Shown piece after piece: positions 27,677 through 36,042 of a stretch of 64,000 bases of DNA. The DNA comes from an uncultured Collinsella sp. Its GTDB lineage: Bacteria > Actinomycetota > Coriobacteriia > Coriobacteriales > Coriobacteriaceae. Location of the stretch: the NCBI GenBank assembly GCA_900756765.1, contig CAAELE010000007.1:1-64000 (forward strand), given 5' to 3'. The notes under the pieces are model-generated. The model searched no databases. It was not told where the DNA came from and worked only from the letters and a program-made list of their open reading frames with translations. The position numbers were made by a program, and so were the translations under genes. The stretch's first letter is position 1; every line of letters begins with the position of its first letter.

Positions 27677-27865
27677 ATGTCCAAAGTTTGCGAAGTTTGC
27701 GGTAAGCACCCCGTTGCCGGTCGCTCCATCAGCCACTCTCACCGCGTCACCAACCGTAAGTTCCGCCCCAACATCCAGCGCGTCTACGTCGTCGTCGATG
27801 GTCACCGTCGCAAGATGAACGTTTGCTCCACCTGCCTTAAGTCCGGCAAGGTTGCGCGCTCCTAA
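27677..27865 (+). CDS. rpmB: 50S ribosomal protein L28 (zinc-binding form)
   Basis: A 62-residue protein with SKVCEVCGKHPVAGRSISHSHR and a second pair CSTCLKSGKV. The two CxxC pairs mark the zinc-containing (C+) form of L28. The ATG at 27677 follows AAGGAGGG. It stands alone between two promoters and a strong terminator. Confidence 0.97.
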   Translation: MSKVCEVCGKHPVAGRSISHSHRVTNRKFRPNIQRVYVVVDGHRRKMNVCSTCLKSGKVARS

Positions 27866-27933
27866 ATAAGGTCTTACCAACAAGTACCTCGGACTCTCCG
27901 GGTCAAAGACCTCGCGTTCACATAGAACTTACC

Positions 27934-27966
27934 AAAGGCGCCCTCTCATGTGGAGGGCGCCTTTTT
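27934..27966 (+). terminator. Intrinsic terminator of rpmB
   Basis: An 11-bp stem AAGGCGCCCTC / GAGGGCGCCTT with a 7-base loop is followed by a T run. Confidence 0.95.
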
Positions 27967-28010
27967 GCACTCATTGGGGACAGACTTAGCACTCATTGGG
28001 GACAGACTTA
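27967..28010. repeat. Perfect tandem duplication of a 22-base unit
   Basis: Bases 27967-27988 and 27989-28010 are identical and adjacent. Each contains CATTGGGGACAGACTTA. A partial echo (TCATTGG) follows at about 28025. The unit lies directly after the rpmB terminator in an otherwise empty intergenic stretch. GGGGACAGACTT-like words are typical of dispersed extragenic repeats, but I cannot test copy number here. Confidence 0.85.
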
Positions 28011-28032
28011 CATGAGTGAATGCGTCATTGGT

Positions 28033-28062
28033 TAAAACGCTTCATTTAGTTGAAGCGTTTTA
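28033..28062. promoter_or_regulatory. Perfect 12-bp inverted repeat upstream of adhE
   Basis: TAAAACGCTTCA and TGAAGCGTTTTA flank a 6-base centre. It ends about 47 bases before a TATCAT -10 candidate (28109-28114) and about 92 bases before the adhE ATG. It could be an operator for a LacI/CcpA-like regulator. It could also act as a bidirectional terminator, although the T run is short. Confidence 0.5.
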
Positions 28063-28105
28063 GTGTGCCTTTTACGGGAATCTTACCGTTCGCCGAATAA
28101 TTTCT

Positions 28106-28114
28106 TGCTATCAT
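28106..28114 (+). promoter_or_regulatory. Candidate adhE promoter (-10)
   Basis: TTGCTATCAT contains an extended -10 (TGCTATCAT) about 40 bases before the adhE ATG. No clear -35 is seen. Confidence 0.45.
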
Positions 28115-28154
28115 GCAAGGCGTAGGGTAAATCTCCGATCGCAAGGAGACACAA

Positions 28155-30803
28155 ATGGTGAAAAAGTCACCGGAAAACACTACTCCCGCAATTGTGGACA
28201 ACGTAGAGGCGCTTGAGGCTAAGCTCGCTCAGATGCGAGAGGCCCAGGCGCTTTTTGCTACGTACACGCAGGAGCAGGTCGACAAGATCTTCTACGAGGC
28301 CGCCATGGCCGCCAACAAGGCTCGTATCCCGTTGGCGAAGATGGCCATCGAGGAGACCGGCCGCGGCGTTCTTGAGGACAAGGTCATCAAGAACCACTAC
28401 GCCGCAGAGTACATCTACAACGCTTACAAGAACACCAAGACCTGTGGTGTCCTGGAGCGCGACGAGGCCTACGGCATCACCAAGATCGCCGAGCCCATCG
28501 GCATCGTGGGCGCCGTCATCCCGACGACCAACCCCACCTCCACCGCGATCTTCAAGACGCTGATCAGCCTGAAGACCCGCAACGGCATCATCATCTCCCC
28601 GCACCCGGCAGCCGCCAAGTGCACCATCGCCGCCGCCAAGCTCGTGCTTGACGCCGCCGTCAAGGCCGGCGCCCCCGAGGGCATCATCGGCTGGGTCGAT
28701 GTCCCCTCCATCGAGCTGACCAACATGGTCATGCGTGACGTCGACATCATCCTCGCCACCGGTGGCCCGGGCATGGTTAAGGCCGCCTACTCCTCGGGCA
28801 AGCCCGCCCTGGGCGTTGGCGCCGGTAACACCCCGGTCATCATCGACGACACCGCCGACGTGCTGCTCGCCGTCAACTCCATCATCCACTCCAAGACCTT
28901 CGACAACGGCATGATCTGCGCTTCCGAGCAGTCCGTGACCGTCATCGACAGCATCTATGACCAGGTCAAGGCCGAGTTCCAGAAGCGCGGCTGCTACTTC
29001 GTCAAGCAGGGTGCCGAGATGGAGGCCCTGCGTGCCGCCATGTTCAAGAACGGCGCTCTCGACCACCGCATCCCCGGCATGGCTGCTGCCAAGATCGCCG
29101 AGCTCGCCGGCATCGAGGTTCCCGCCAAGACCAAGATCCTGATCGCCGAGGTCACCTCCACCGACCCCGCCAAGGAGGAGTTCTCCCACGAGAAGCTCTC
29201 CCCGGTCCTGGCCATGTACCACGCCAAGGACTTCCAGGAGGCCGTCGACAAGGCCGAGCACCTGGTGCTCGCCGGTGGCCCGGGCCACACCGCCTCTCTG
29301 TACGTGCACCCCGCCCAGGCCGAGAAGATCAGCCTGTTCGAGCACGTCATGAAGGCCTGCCGTATCGTCATCAACACCCCGTCCTCGCACGGCGGCATCG
29401 GTGACCTGTACAACTTTGGCATGAAGCCGTCTCTGACCCTGGGCTGCGGCTCCTGGGGCGGCAACTCCGTCTCCGAGAACGTTGGGGTGAAGCACTTGAT
29501 CAACGTTAAGACTGTGGCCGAGCGCCGTGAGAACATGCTGTGGTTCCGCGCTCCCGAGAAGGTCTACTTCAAGAAGGGTTCCACGCCCGTCGCCCTCGAC
29601 GAGCTGGGCAACGTCATGGGCAAGAAGCGCGCCTTCATCGTCACCGACCAGTTCCTCTTCAAGAATGGCAACACCCGCGCCATCGAGGCCAAGCTCGACG
29701 AGATGGGCATCGCCCACGACTGCTTCTACGACGTCGAGCCCGATCCGTCGCTGCAGTGCGCACGTCGCGGCGCCAAGCAGATGGCTCTCTTTGAGCCGGA
29801 CGTCATCATCGCCGTCGGCGGTGGCTCCGCTATGGACGCCGGCAAGATCATGTGGATGATGTACGAGCACCCCGAGTGCAAGTTTGAGGACATGGCCATG
29901 GACTTCATGGACATCCGCAAGCGTATCTTCACCTTCCCCGAGATGGGCAAGAAGGCCTACTTCGTCGCCGTCCCGACCTCCTCGGGTACCGGCTCCGAGT
30001 GCACGCCGTTCGCCATCATCACCGACAAGGAGACCGGCATCAAGTGGCCGCTCGCCGACTACGCGCTGCTCCCCAACATGGCTATCGTCGACGCCGACAA
30101 CTGCATGACCGCCCCGCGCGGCCTGACCGCTGCCTCCGGCATCGACGTCATGACCCACGCCATCGAGTCCTACGTCTCCATCATGGCTTCCGACTACACC
30201 AAGGGCCTCTCCGAGCGCGCTGCCAAGCTCGTCTTTGAGAACCTGCCCTCCAGCTTCACGAACGGCGCCAAGGACCCGCATGCCCGCGAGGAGATGCACA
30301 ACGCCTCCTGCATGGCCGGTATGGCCTTCGCCAACGCCTTCCTGGGCCTCAACCACTCCATGGCCCACAAGCTCGGCGCCTTCCATCACCTGCCCCACGG
30401 CCTCGCCAACGCCGTCATCCTGACTCGCGTCATGCGCTACAACGCCGCCGAGGCTCCCGTCAAGATGGGTACCTTCTCCCAGTATCCTTACCCCAACGCG
30501 CTGCACAACTACGCCGAGATGGCCAAGTACTGCGGCATCGAGGGCAAGGACGACAAGGAGGTCTTCGAGAACTTCATCACGAAGCTCGAGGAGCTCAAGG
30601 ACTTCATCGGCGTCAAGAAGACCATCGCCGACTACGGTGTTGACGAGCAGTACTTCCTCGACACCCTCGACGAGATGACCGAGCAGGCATTCAACGACCA
30701 GTGCACCGGCGCTAACCCGCGCTACCCGCTCATGAGCGAGATCAAGGAGCTCTACCTGGACGCCTACTACGGCCGCGAGCCTCAGGATTACGCCGTCTGC
30801 TAG
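28155..30803 (+). CDS. adhE: Bifunctional acetaldehyde-CoA / alcohol dehydrogenase AdhE
   Basis: The 882-residue fusion reduces acetyl-CoA to acetaldehyde and on to ethanol, regenerating NAD in fermentation. The N-terminal aldehyde dehydrogenase (about 10-440) carries the catalytic Cys in NGMICASEQSV. The C-terminal iron-dependent alcohol dehydrogenase (about 460-870) has the cofactor motif VGGGSAMDAGK, SSGTGSECTPFAI and metal-site His residues in LNHSMAHKLGAFHHLPHG. Family members form filaments called spirosomes. Codons end overwhelmingly in C or G with few rare codons, more biased than its neighbours, so high expression is likely. The ATG follows AAGGAGA. Confidence 0.98.
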   Translation: MVKKSPENTTPAIVDNVEALEAKLAQMREAQALFATYTQEQVDKIFYEAAMAANKARIPLAKMAIEETGRGVLEDKVIKNHYAAEYIYNAYKNTKTCGVLERDEAYGITKIAEPIGIVGAVIPTTNPTSTAIFKTLISLKTRNGIIISPHPAAAKCTIAAAKLVLDAAVKAGAPEGIIGWVDVPSIELTNMVMRDVDIILATGGPGMVKAAYSSGKPALGVGAGNTPVIIDDTADVLLAVNSIIHSKTFDNGMICASEQSVTVIDSIYDQVKAEFQKRGCYFVKQGAEMEALRAAMFKNGALDHRIPGMAAAKIAELAGIEVPAKTKILIAEVTSTDPAKEEFSHEKLSPVLAMYHAKDFQEAVDKAEHLVLAGGPGHTASLYVHPAQAEKISLFEHVMKACRIVINTPSSHGGIGDLYNFGMKPSLTLGCGSWGGNSVSENVGVKHLINVKTVAERRENMLWFRAPEKVYFKKGSTPVALDELGNVMGKKRAFIVTDQFLFKNGNTRAIEAKLDEMGIAHDCFYDVEPDPSLQCARRGAKQMALFEPDVIIAVGGGSAMDAGKIMWMMYEHPECKFEDMAMDFMDIRKRIFTFPEMGKKAYFVAVPTSSGTGSECTPFAIITDKETGIKWPLADYALLPNMAIVDADNCMTAPRGLTAASGIDVMTHAIESYVSIMASDYTKGLSERAAKLVFENLPSSFTNGAKDPHAREEMHNASCMAGMAFANAFLGLNHSMAHKLGAFHHLPHGLANAVILTRVMRYNAAEAPVKMGTFSQYPYPNALHNYAEMAKYCGIEGKDDKEVFENFITKLEELKDFIGVKKTIADYGVDEQYFLDTLDEMTEQAFNDQCTGANPRYPLMSEIKELYLDAYYGREPQDYAVC

Positions 30804-30820
30804 TTCTAGCACGGTTTTTA

Positions 30821-30859
30821 ACGGCGGGGGTGCACGGGTGTTTCACACACCCCCGCCGT
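30821..30859 (+). terminator. Strong hairpin after adhE
   Basis: A perfect 12-bp stem, ACGGCGGGGGTG with CACCCCCGCCGT, surrounds a 15-base loop. It begins 18 bases after the adhE stop. There is no U run after it, so it may stabilise the adhE message or terminate only in part, leaving read-through into the next gene. Confidence 0.5.
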
Positions 30860-30891
30860 CGCTTCTATCGCATCGTTGAAAGGATGCAACC

Positions 30892-31656
30892 ATGCTGCTA
30901 CCCGATTCCAAGACCGAGCTCGTCCGCCGTGGCAACAAGGTCGTTTACGACCTGGGCGACAAGATCGTCAAGGTCTTTAACGAGACCAAGCCCGTCTCCG
31001 ACGTGTTCAACGAGGCTTTGAATCTTGCCCGCATCAATGAGTGCGGCATCCGCAGCCCCAAGGCGCTCGAGGTTTCCCAGCTCGAGAACGCCAACGGCTG
31101 GGCGCTCGTGACCGAGAAGGTTCCGGGCACCACCCTTGCCGAGAAGATGACTGCCGAGCCCCAGCGCTTCGGTGAGTACCTCGAGATGTTCGTCGACCTC
31201 CAGATCGAGATCCACGGCTACACCTCCCCGCTGCTCAACCGTCAGCGCGACAAGTTCGCCCGCATGATCGACAGCCTCGATCAGCTCAATGCCACCACGC
31301 GCTACAACCTTCAGGAGCGTCTGGACGGCATGACCAAGGAGTTCAAGGTCTGCCACGGCGACTTCAACCCCTCCAACGTCATCGTCGGCGACGACGGCCA
31401 GCTGTACGTCTGCGACTGGGCACACGCCACCCAGGGCTCCCCTGCTGCCGACGTTGCCACCACCTACCTGCTCTTTGCCCTCAACAGCAAAGACCAGGCC
31501 GAGGCCTACCTGGAGCTCTACTGCGACCGCGCCGACATGCCCATGCAGGTCGTGCGTCAGTGGACGAGCATCGTCGCCGCTTCCGAGCTCGCTCGTAAGC
31601 GCAACGTGAACGATGAGTTCCTTAAGAACTGGATCGACGTCGTCGATTATCAGTAA
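30892..31656 (+). CDS. Aminoglycoside phosphotransferase-fold (kinase-like) protein
   Basis: This 254-residue protein has the choline/aminoglycoside kinase catalytic loop CHGDFNPSNVIV and the metal-binding CDWAHATQG. An ATP-binding N-lobe contains KVVYDLGDKIVKVFN and WALVTEKVPGTTLAEKM. It resembles the small phosphotransferases often named TIGR02172-like. The substrate is unknown; antibiotic resistance should not be assumed. The ATG follows GAAAGGATG and the gene lies 88 bases behind adhE on the same strand, with a terminator after it. Confidence 0.8.
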   Translation: MLLPDSKTELVRRGNKVVYDLGDKIVKVFNETKPVSDVFNEALNLARINECGIRSPKALEVSQLENANGWALVTEKVPGTTLAEKMTAEPQRFGEYLEMFVDLQIEIHGYTSPLLNRQRDKFARMIDSLDQLNATTRYNLQERLDGMTKEFKVCHGDFNPSNVIVGDDGQLYVCDWAHATQGSPAADVATTYLLFALNSKDQAEAYLELYCDRADMPMQVVRQWTSIVAASELARKRNVNDEFLKNWIDVVDYQ

Positions 31657-31694
31657 TATCTGAGCGATCAATATCGCATCGGAGGCACAAAGGT

Positions 31695-31728
31695 AAAACC
31701 CCGCAGCTCGAATGGGCTGTGGGGTTTT
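31695..31728 (+). terminator. Intrinsic terminator of the kinase-like gene
   Basis: AAAACCCCGCAGC pairs with GCTGTGGGGTTTT (one G-U pair) and T residues follow. Confidence 0.9.
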
Positions 31729-31758
31729 CCTTTTAGCGATTGAGCACGCCGACAAGAT

Positions 31759-31807
31759 AAAAGGACGACCCCGCATCTCCCCAATTTGGAGAAATGCGGG
31801 GCCGTCC
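31759..31807 (-). terminator. Intrinsic terminator of the proS operon
   Basis: A long stem (GGACG, CCCCGCAT and TCTCC blocks, plus 31763-31807) is followed on the minus strand by UUUUAU. It converges with the plus-strand terminator at 31695-31728. Confidence 0.9.
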
Positions 31808-31837
31808 CGTATATCGAACTACAAGCGAAATCGCCGA

Positions 31838-33559
31838 TTAACGGCGTGCAGCCTTCACAAGCTCAGCAACCTTGGTAACGACCTCGTCGATCGCCACGTC
31901 CTCACGCTCGCCCGTGGCACGGTCCTTGAGCTCGACAGTGCCGTTCTTAAGGCCACGCTTGCCGAGCACTACCTGATACGGGAAGCCCATAAGGTCGTTG
32001 TCGGCAAACTTAAATCCGGGACGCTCATCGCGATCGTCGACGACGACCTCGATACCCTCGGCGCACAGGCCATCAACGATCTGCTCGCAGACGGAAGCGC
32101 ACTCTTCCTTCTTGGGGTCGAGCGGAATCACCGCAACCTCGTACGGGGCAACGGAGACCGGCCAGACGATGCCGTGCTCGTCGTTGTGCTGCTCCACGAC
32201 GGCAGCAAGCGAGCGGGACACGCCCACGCCGTAGCAACCCATGATAAGCGGCTTCTCCTTGCCGTCCTCGTCCATAAAGGTGGCACCCATGGCCTCGGAG
32301 TACTTGGTGCCCAGCTGGAAGACCTGGGAGACCTCGATACCACGAGCAGCAGAGAGCGGCTTGCCGCAGTGCGGGCAGGGATCGCCGGCAACGATGGTAA
32401 CCAGGTCGGCCCACTCGTCGACGGTAAAGTCGCGCTCGGGGCAGGCACCGGTAAAGTGATAGTCGACCTCGTTGGCACCGCAGGCCCACTGCTTGGACTC
32501 GCGCAGGCTCTCGTCGCACACCAGACGGATGCCCTCGGGCAGGTTGACCGGTCCGATAAAGCCCTTGTGCAGCCCGTTCGCCTGAAGCTCCTCGTCGGTC
32601 ATCATGCGATAGCCCTTGCCAAAGACATGCTCGGCCTTGCAATCGTTGAGCTCATGGTCGCCCGGGACAATGGCCACAACCGGGTTGCCCTCGGAGTCGA
32701 TCAACGCCAACGACTTACGCGTACCGTTCTCGGGGAAGCCGAAGAACTTGGCGACGGCCTCAATGGTGCCCATACCCGGAGTCTCAACCTTGGTGAGCGT
32801 GCCATCGCCGGGGCCCTCGGTCACAACGACCTTGGTGCTTGCAGCCTCGTCATCGGCAGCAAAGCCGCAATCGTCGCAGTAGACGAGCGAGGCCTCGCCC
32901 GCGTCGGCCAGAGCCATGTACTCGACAGAGGTGTCGCCGCCGATCTCGCCAGAGTCGGCGACAACGGGCAGAGCCTTGATGTAGCAGCGCTCGCAGATGT
33001 TGGCGTAGGCCTGCTTCATCTTGTCATACTCCTCCTGCAGGCTCTCCTGCGTGGCAGAGAAGCTGTAGGCGTCCTTCATGATGAACTCGCGACCGCGCAT
33101 CAGGCCAAAGCGGGGACGGAACTCATCGCGGAACTTGTCCTGAATGTGGTACAGGTTGACGGGCAGCTGCTTATAGGAGCGCAGCTCGTTACGCACCAGG
33201 GCCGTGACGGTCTCCTCGTGCGTGGGGCCCAGCACAAACTCGCGACCATGACGGTCGTCAAAGCGCACGAGCTCCTTGCCATAGGCATCGATGCGGCCGG
33301 ACTCACGCCACAGCTCGGCATCGACCATAATGGGCATCATGAGCTCCTGGGCGCCGGCGGCATCCATCTCGTCGCGCACGATGTTCTCGATCTTACGAAT
33401 CGAGCGCCAAGCGAGCGGCAGATAGGAATACAGACCAGCGGCCTCCTTGCGGATCATGCCGGCACGAAGCAGCAGACGATGGCTTGCAAGCTCGGCGTCG
33501 GCCGGATCCTCTTTGAGCGTCGGCGCATAGAGCTTAGACATATACATTGCTCGAGTCAT
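31838..33559 (-). CDS. proS: Prolyl-tRNA synthetase (bacterial type)
   Basis: A 573-residue class II synthetase. Motif 1 is near GLYSYLPLAWRSIRKIENIVRDEM, motif 2 is VNLYHIQDKFRDEFRPRFGLMRGREFIMKDAYSF, and motif 3 lies in CYGVGVSRSLAAVVEQ. The editing (INS) domain sits between motifs 2 and 3, about residues 225-410, and contains the Cys-rich pair YCDDCG, which marks the long bacterial form. The ATG at 33559 directly follows the ispG stop and is preceded by AGGAG. It ends the pyrH-to-proS run. Confidence 0.97.
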   Translation of the reverse strand: MTRAMYMSKLYAPTLKEDPADAELASHRLLLRAGMIRKEAAGLYSYLPLAWRSIRKIENIVRDEMDAAGAQELMMPIMVDAELWRESGRIDAYGKELVRFDDRHGREFVLGPTHEETVTALVRNELRSYKQLPVNLYHIQDKFRDEFRPRFGLMRGREFIMKDAYSFSATQESLQEEYDKMKQAYANICERCYIKALPVVADSGEIGGDTSVEYMALADAGEASLVYCDDCGFAADDEAASTKVVVTEGPGDGTLTKVETPGMGTIEAVAKFFGFPENGTRKSLALIDSEGNPVVAIVPGDHELNDCKAEHVFGKGYRMMTDEELQANGLHKGFIGPVNLPEGIRLVCDESLRESKQWACGANEVDYHFTGACPERDFTVDEWADLVTIVAGDPCPHCGKPLSAARGIEVSQVFQLGTKYSEAMGATFMDEDGKEKPLIMGCYGVGVSRSLAAVVEQHNDEHGIVWPVSVAPYEVAVIPLDPKKEECASVCEQIVDGLCAEGIEVVVDDRDERPGFKFADNDLMGFPYQVVLGKRGLKNGTVELKDRATGEREDVAIDEVVTKVAELVKAARR

Positions 33560-34642
33560 TTATTTCTCCTCAATAAGCTTGTCGACCTCGGCCATAAGCG
33601 CGTCGACAATTTGATCCTCAGCTACTTTACCAATGATCTGGCCATGCGAAAAGAGCAGGGCCTGACCACGTCCGCAAGCAACGCCCAGGTCGGCATCAGA
33701 AGCCTCACCGGGGCCATTAACGGCACATCCCATGACGGCAATCGAAAGCGACGCGGTATAGTTCTTAAGCCGCTCGGTTACTTCCTCGGCGATAGGAATC
33801 AGGTTAACCTGACAGCGGGCGCACGTGGGGCACGAGACAATCTCGGGACCACGACGGCGAAGGCCGAGCGACTGCAGAATACCCCAGGCGACCGACGGTT
33901 CCTCGACCGGATCGGCCGTAAGCGAGACGCGCATGGTGTCGCCAATGCCCTCGGAAAGCAGAATACCCAGGCCCACAGAGCTCTTAATGGTGCCCTGGAG
34001 CTTGGTTCCGGCCTCCGTCACGCCCAAATGAAGCGGAACATGGGGGATTTCGCGCGACAGGGCACGATAGGTGTCAAGCGTCGTGGATACGCTATGAGCC
34101 TTGGCGGAAAGCACGATATTGGCAAAACCGCGATCCTCAAAATGTTTGACGAAACGCTCGCTCGACATCACGAGCTTTTCGGGCTGCGTGAGGTCGTCGC
34201 GCTCGGCGATATCCTGCTCAAGCGAACCGGCATTGACGCCGATACGAATCGCACAGCTCGCGGCACCCGCAGCATCGATAACCGCGTCAACCTTGGCCCA
34301 ATCGCCGATATTGCCGGGATTGATGCGTAGCTTGGCGGCACCGGCCTCAACGGCACCAATGGCGAGCCTATGGTTAAAATGGATATCGGCGACAATCGGC
34401 ACCGGAGACTCGGCACAGATGGTCCGGAAACCCTCAAGCGCGGCCTCGGAGGGCACGCTCACACGCACGATATCGCAGCCAGCCTGCGCCAACGCGCACA
34501 CTTGCGCAAGCGTTGCCTGGGCATCAGCGGTATCGGTGCAAGTCATAGATTGGACCACCACCGGCGCGCCGCCACCGATCTGCACGCCGCCCACATGCAC
34601 GGGGCGCGTCAGCTCGCGAGGCAAAGGATGGGATAAAGACAA
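33560..34642 (-). CDS. ispG: (E)-4-hydroxy-3-methylbut-2-enyl-diphosphate synthase
   Basis: The 360-residue 4Fe-4S enzyme IspG (GcpE) of the MEP pathway converts MEcPP to HMBPP. It shows VQSMTCTDTADAQATLAQV, RINPGNIGDWAKVD, the cluster ligands CPTCARCQVN, and GCAVNGPGEASDADLGVA. The likely start is TTG at 34642, 8 bases after GGGGAG; a longer frame to 34729 overlaps rseP and has no binding site. The dxr gene of the same pathway lies two genes upstream. Confidence 0.95.
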   Translation of the reverse strand: MSLSHPLPRELTRPVHVGGVQIGGGAPVVVQSMTCTDTADAQATLAQVCALAQAGCDIVRVSVPSEAALEGFRTICAESPVPIVADIHFNHRLAIGAVEAGAAKLRINPGNIGDWAKVDAVIDAAGAASCAIRIGVNAGSLEQDIAERDDLTQPEKLVMSSERFVKHFEDRGFANIVLSAKAHSVSTTLDTYRALSREIPHVPLHLGVTEAGTKLQGTIKSSVGLGILLSEGIGDTMRVSLTADPVEEPSVAWGILQSLGLRRRGPEIVSCPTCARCQVNLIPIAEEVTERLKNYTASLSIAVMGCAVNGPGEASDADLGVACGRGQALLFSHGQIIGKVAEDQIVDALMAEVDKLIEEK

Positions 34643-34655
34643 TCCAAACACTCCC

Positions 34656-36017
34656 CTACAGAATAAATCGAAGGATGTCGGAACGAAGCATATAGACAAA
34701 CAGCAGCGCAAAGAGCGCGATGCCCACATAGCTCACAATCGTCTGGACCTTGAGCGGAAGCTCGCGGCCCGCAATCTTCTGAATAATCTCGATGACCAGC
34801 TTGCCGCCATCGAGTGGTGGGATGGGCAGCAGGTTCATAAAGCCAAGCGAGAACGAAATGAGGGCGGCAAACGAAAGGAACGTGGCTGGGCCGGCGGCAG
34901 CGGCCTGTGAGGACATAACGCTAATACCCACGATCGAAGAGGACTGATCGAGAATCTCCATCGTATGCTGCGGCTGGAGCAGGCGCATCACGCCCTCTGC
35001 TGTCTGCACGACATAGGAGAACGACAGGCGAGCCGACGTGATGGGGTCTAAACGGACCACCTGCGTAGAGGCATACACACCTAGGCGCTCGTCCTCTTTG
35101 AGCGAAACCGTGGTCGAATGCTGCTTGCCGTCACACTCGTACTCAATGGCGATATCGTCCTTACCGGCAGCCTTGCCGATGGCATCGTAAACGTCCATCC
35201 AGGTAGAGCACGATACTCCGTCGACAGAAAGGATCGCGTCGCCGCCCTCGATTCCCGCCGAGGCGGCAATCGAGCCTTCGTCAACCTGGCCGATCACATT
35301 GGTGTCCACCGGCACGGTGACACCTGCGATGGAATAGATGCTCATAAGGAGCAAAAAGCCCGTCAGGATATTGACGATAATGCCCGCAAGCAACATAAAG
35401 GCGCGCTTGAGAAAACCCTGGCCCAGATAGGTATGCGAACGCTCCTGCTCAAGGAACTCGGAAGCGGCGACCGGCAGCTCCCACACGTCGCCCTCGGCAG
35501 TTGCATGCTCTCGATCGAACCTGCGGCCGTCAAAGGTAGTATATCCTGCAGCATCGCGCGGCAGCGTCTGGTACCTAACCGGATAGTAGCTGGGTGAAGG
35601 CTTCTCCCCTTCCTCGTACCAAGGTGCAATGGAACCCCAGCCCAAAAGCAAAGCACAAGCCTCGAGAACATCCTCCTCGGGCAGCTCCAGCTCGACGGAA
35701 AGGTCTGCAACCGAAACGCGACCATGACGATAAATCGCCGCAAGCACACGGTCGGCGCACGAGACATCGGTCGGGTCCATGCCGCAGATAGCGGCATAGC
35801 CACCCAGCAGCAGCGGCGTCACGCCAAACTTGGTGCCGATGCGACGCGACGTGTGGTGGATATCAAAGCGACACGGCAGGCCCAAAAAGAACTCAGTCAC
35901 CCGGACGCCACAGGCACGTGCAGCCAAAAAGTGGCCGCCCTCGTGCAAAAACACGAGGACGGAAAGCATCAGCAGGCCCCAAAAGACCGATGAGAGAACG
36001 CTCAGAACAGTATCCAT
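34656..36017 (-). CDS. rseP: Site-2 protease RseP/RasP family with winged-helix-like insertion
   Basis: This M50 intramembrane protease has the zinc motif HEGGH (25-29) in the first membrane helix, a PDZ domain (about 240-330) and the third-ligand motif PIPPLDGGKL near the C-terminus. It is 453 residues from the ATG at 36017. Between GGYAAICGMD and the second membrane helix is an extra segment of about 100 residues (84-190). Its first half (ADRVLAAIYRHGRVSVADL, then VLEACALLLGWGSI) looks like a winged helix. A TTG at 36032 is an alternative start; neither has a well-spaced Shine-Dalgarno sequence. It sits between dxr and ispG, a conserved place. Confidence 0.93.
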   Translation of the reverse strand: MDTVLSVLSSVFWGLLMLSVLVFLHEGGHFLAARACGVRVTEFFLGLPCRFDIHHTSRRIGTKFGVTPLLLGGYAAICGMDPTDVSCADRVLAAIYRHGRVSVADLSVELELPEEDVLEACALLLGWGSIAPWYEEGEKPSPSYYPVRYQTLPRDAAGYTTFDGRRFDREHATAEGDVWELPVAASEFLEQERSHTYLGQGFLKRAFMLLAGIIVNILTGFLLLMSIYSIAGVTVPVDTNVIGQVDEGSIAASAGIEGGDAILSVDGVSCSTWMDVYDAIGKAAGKDDIAIEYECDGKQHSTTVSLKEDERLGVYASTQVVRLDPITSARLSFSYVVQTAEGVMRLLQPQHTMEILDQSSSIVGISVMSSQAAAAGPATFLSFAALISFSLGFMNLLPIPPLDGGKLVIEIIQKIAGRELPLKVQTIVSYVGIALFALLFVYMLRSDILRFIL

Positions 36018-36042
36018 AAAACGAAAAAGCAATCCTTATGGG

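Noticed and set aside
27967..28010. The tandem repeat as a short CRISPR array
   Set aside because: There are only two directly adjacent copies, no spacers and no cas genes in the window.
30892..31656. Annotation as an aminoglycoside resistance gene
   Set aside because: The fold and catalytic residues are shared by many metabolic kinases, and nothing in the sequence or context indicates resistance.
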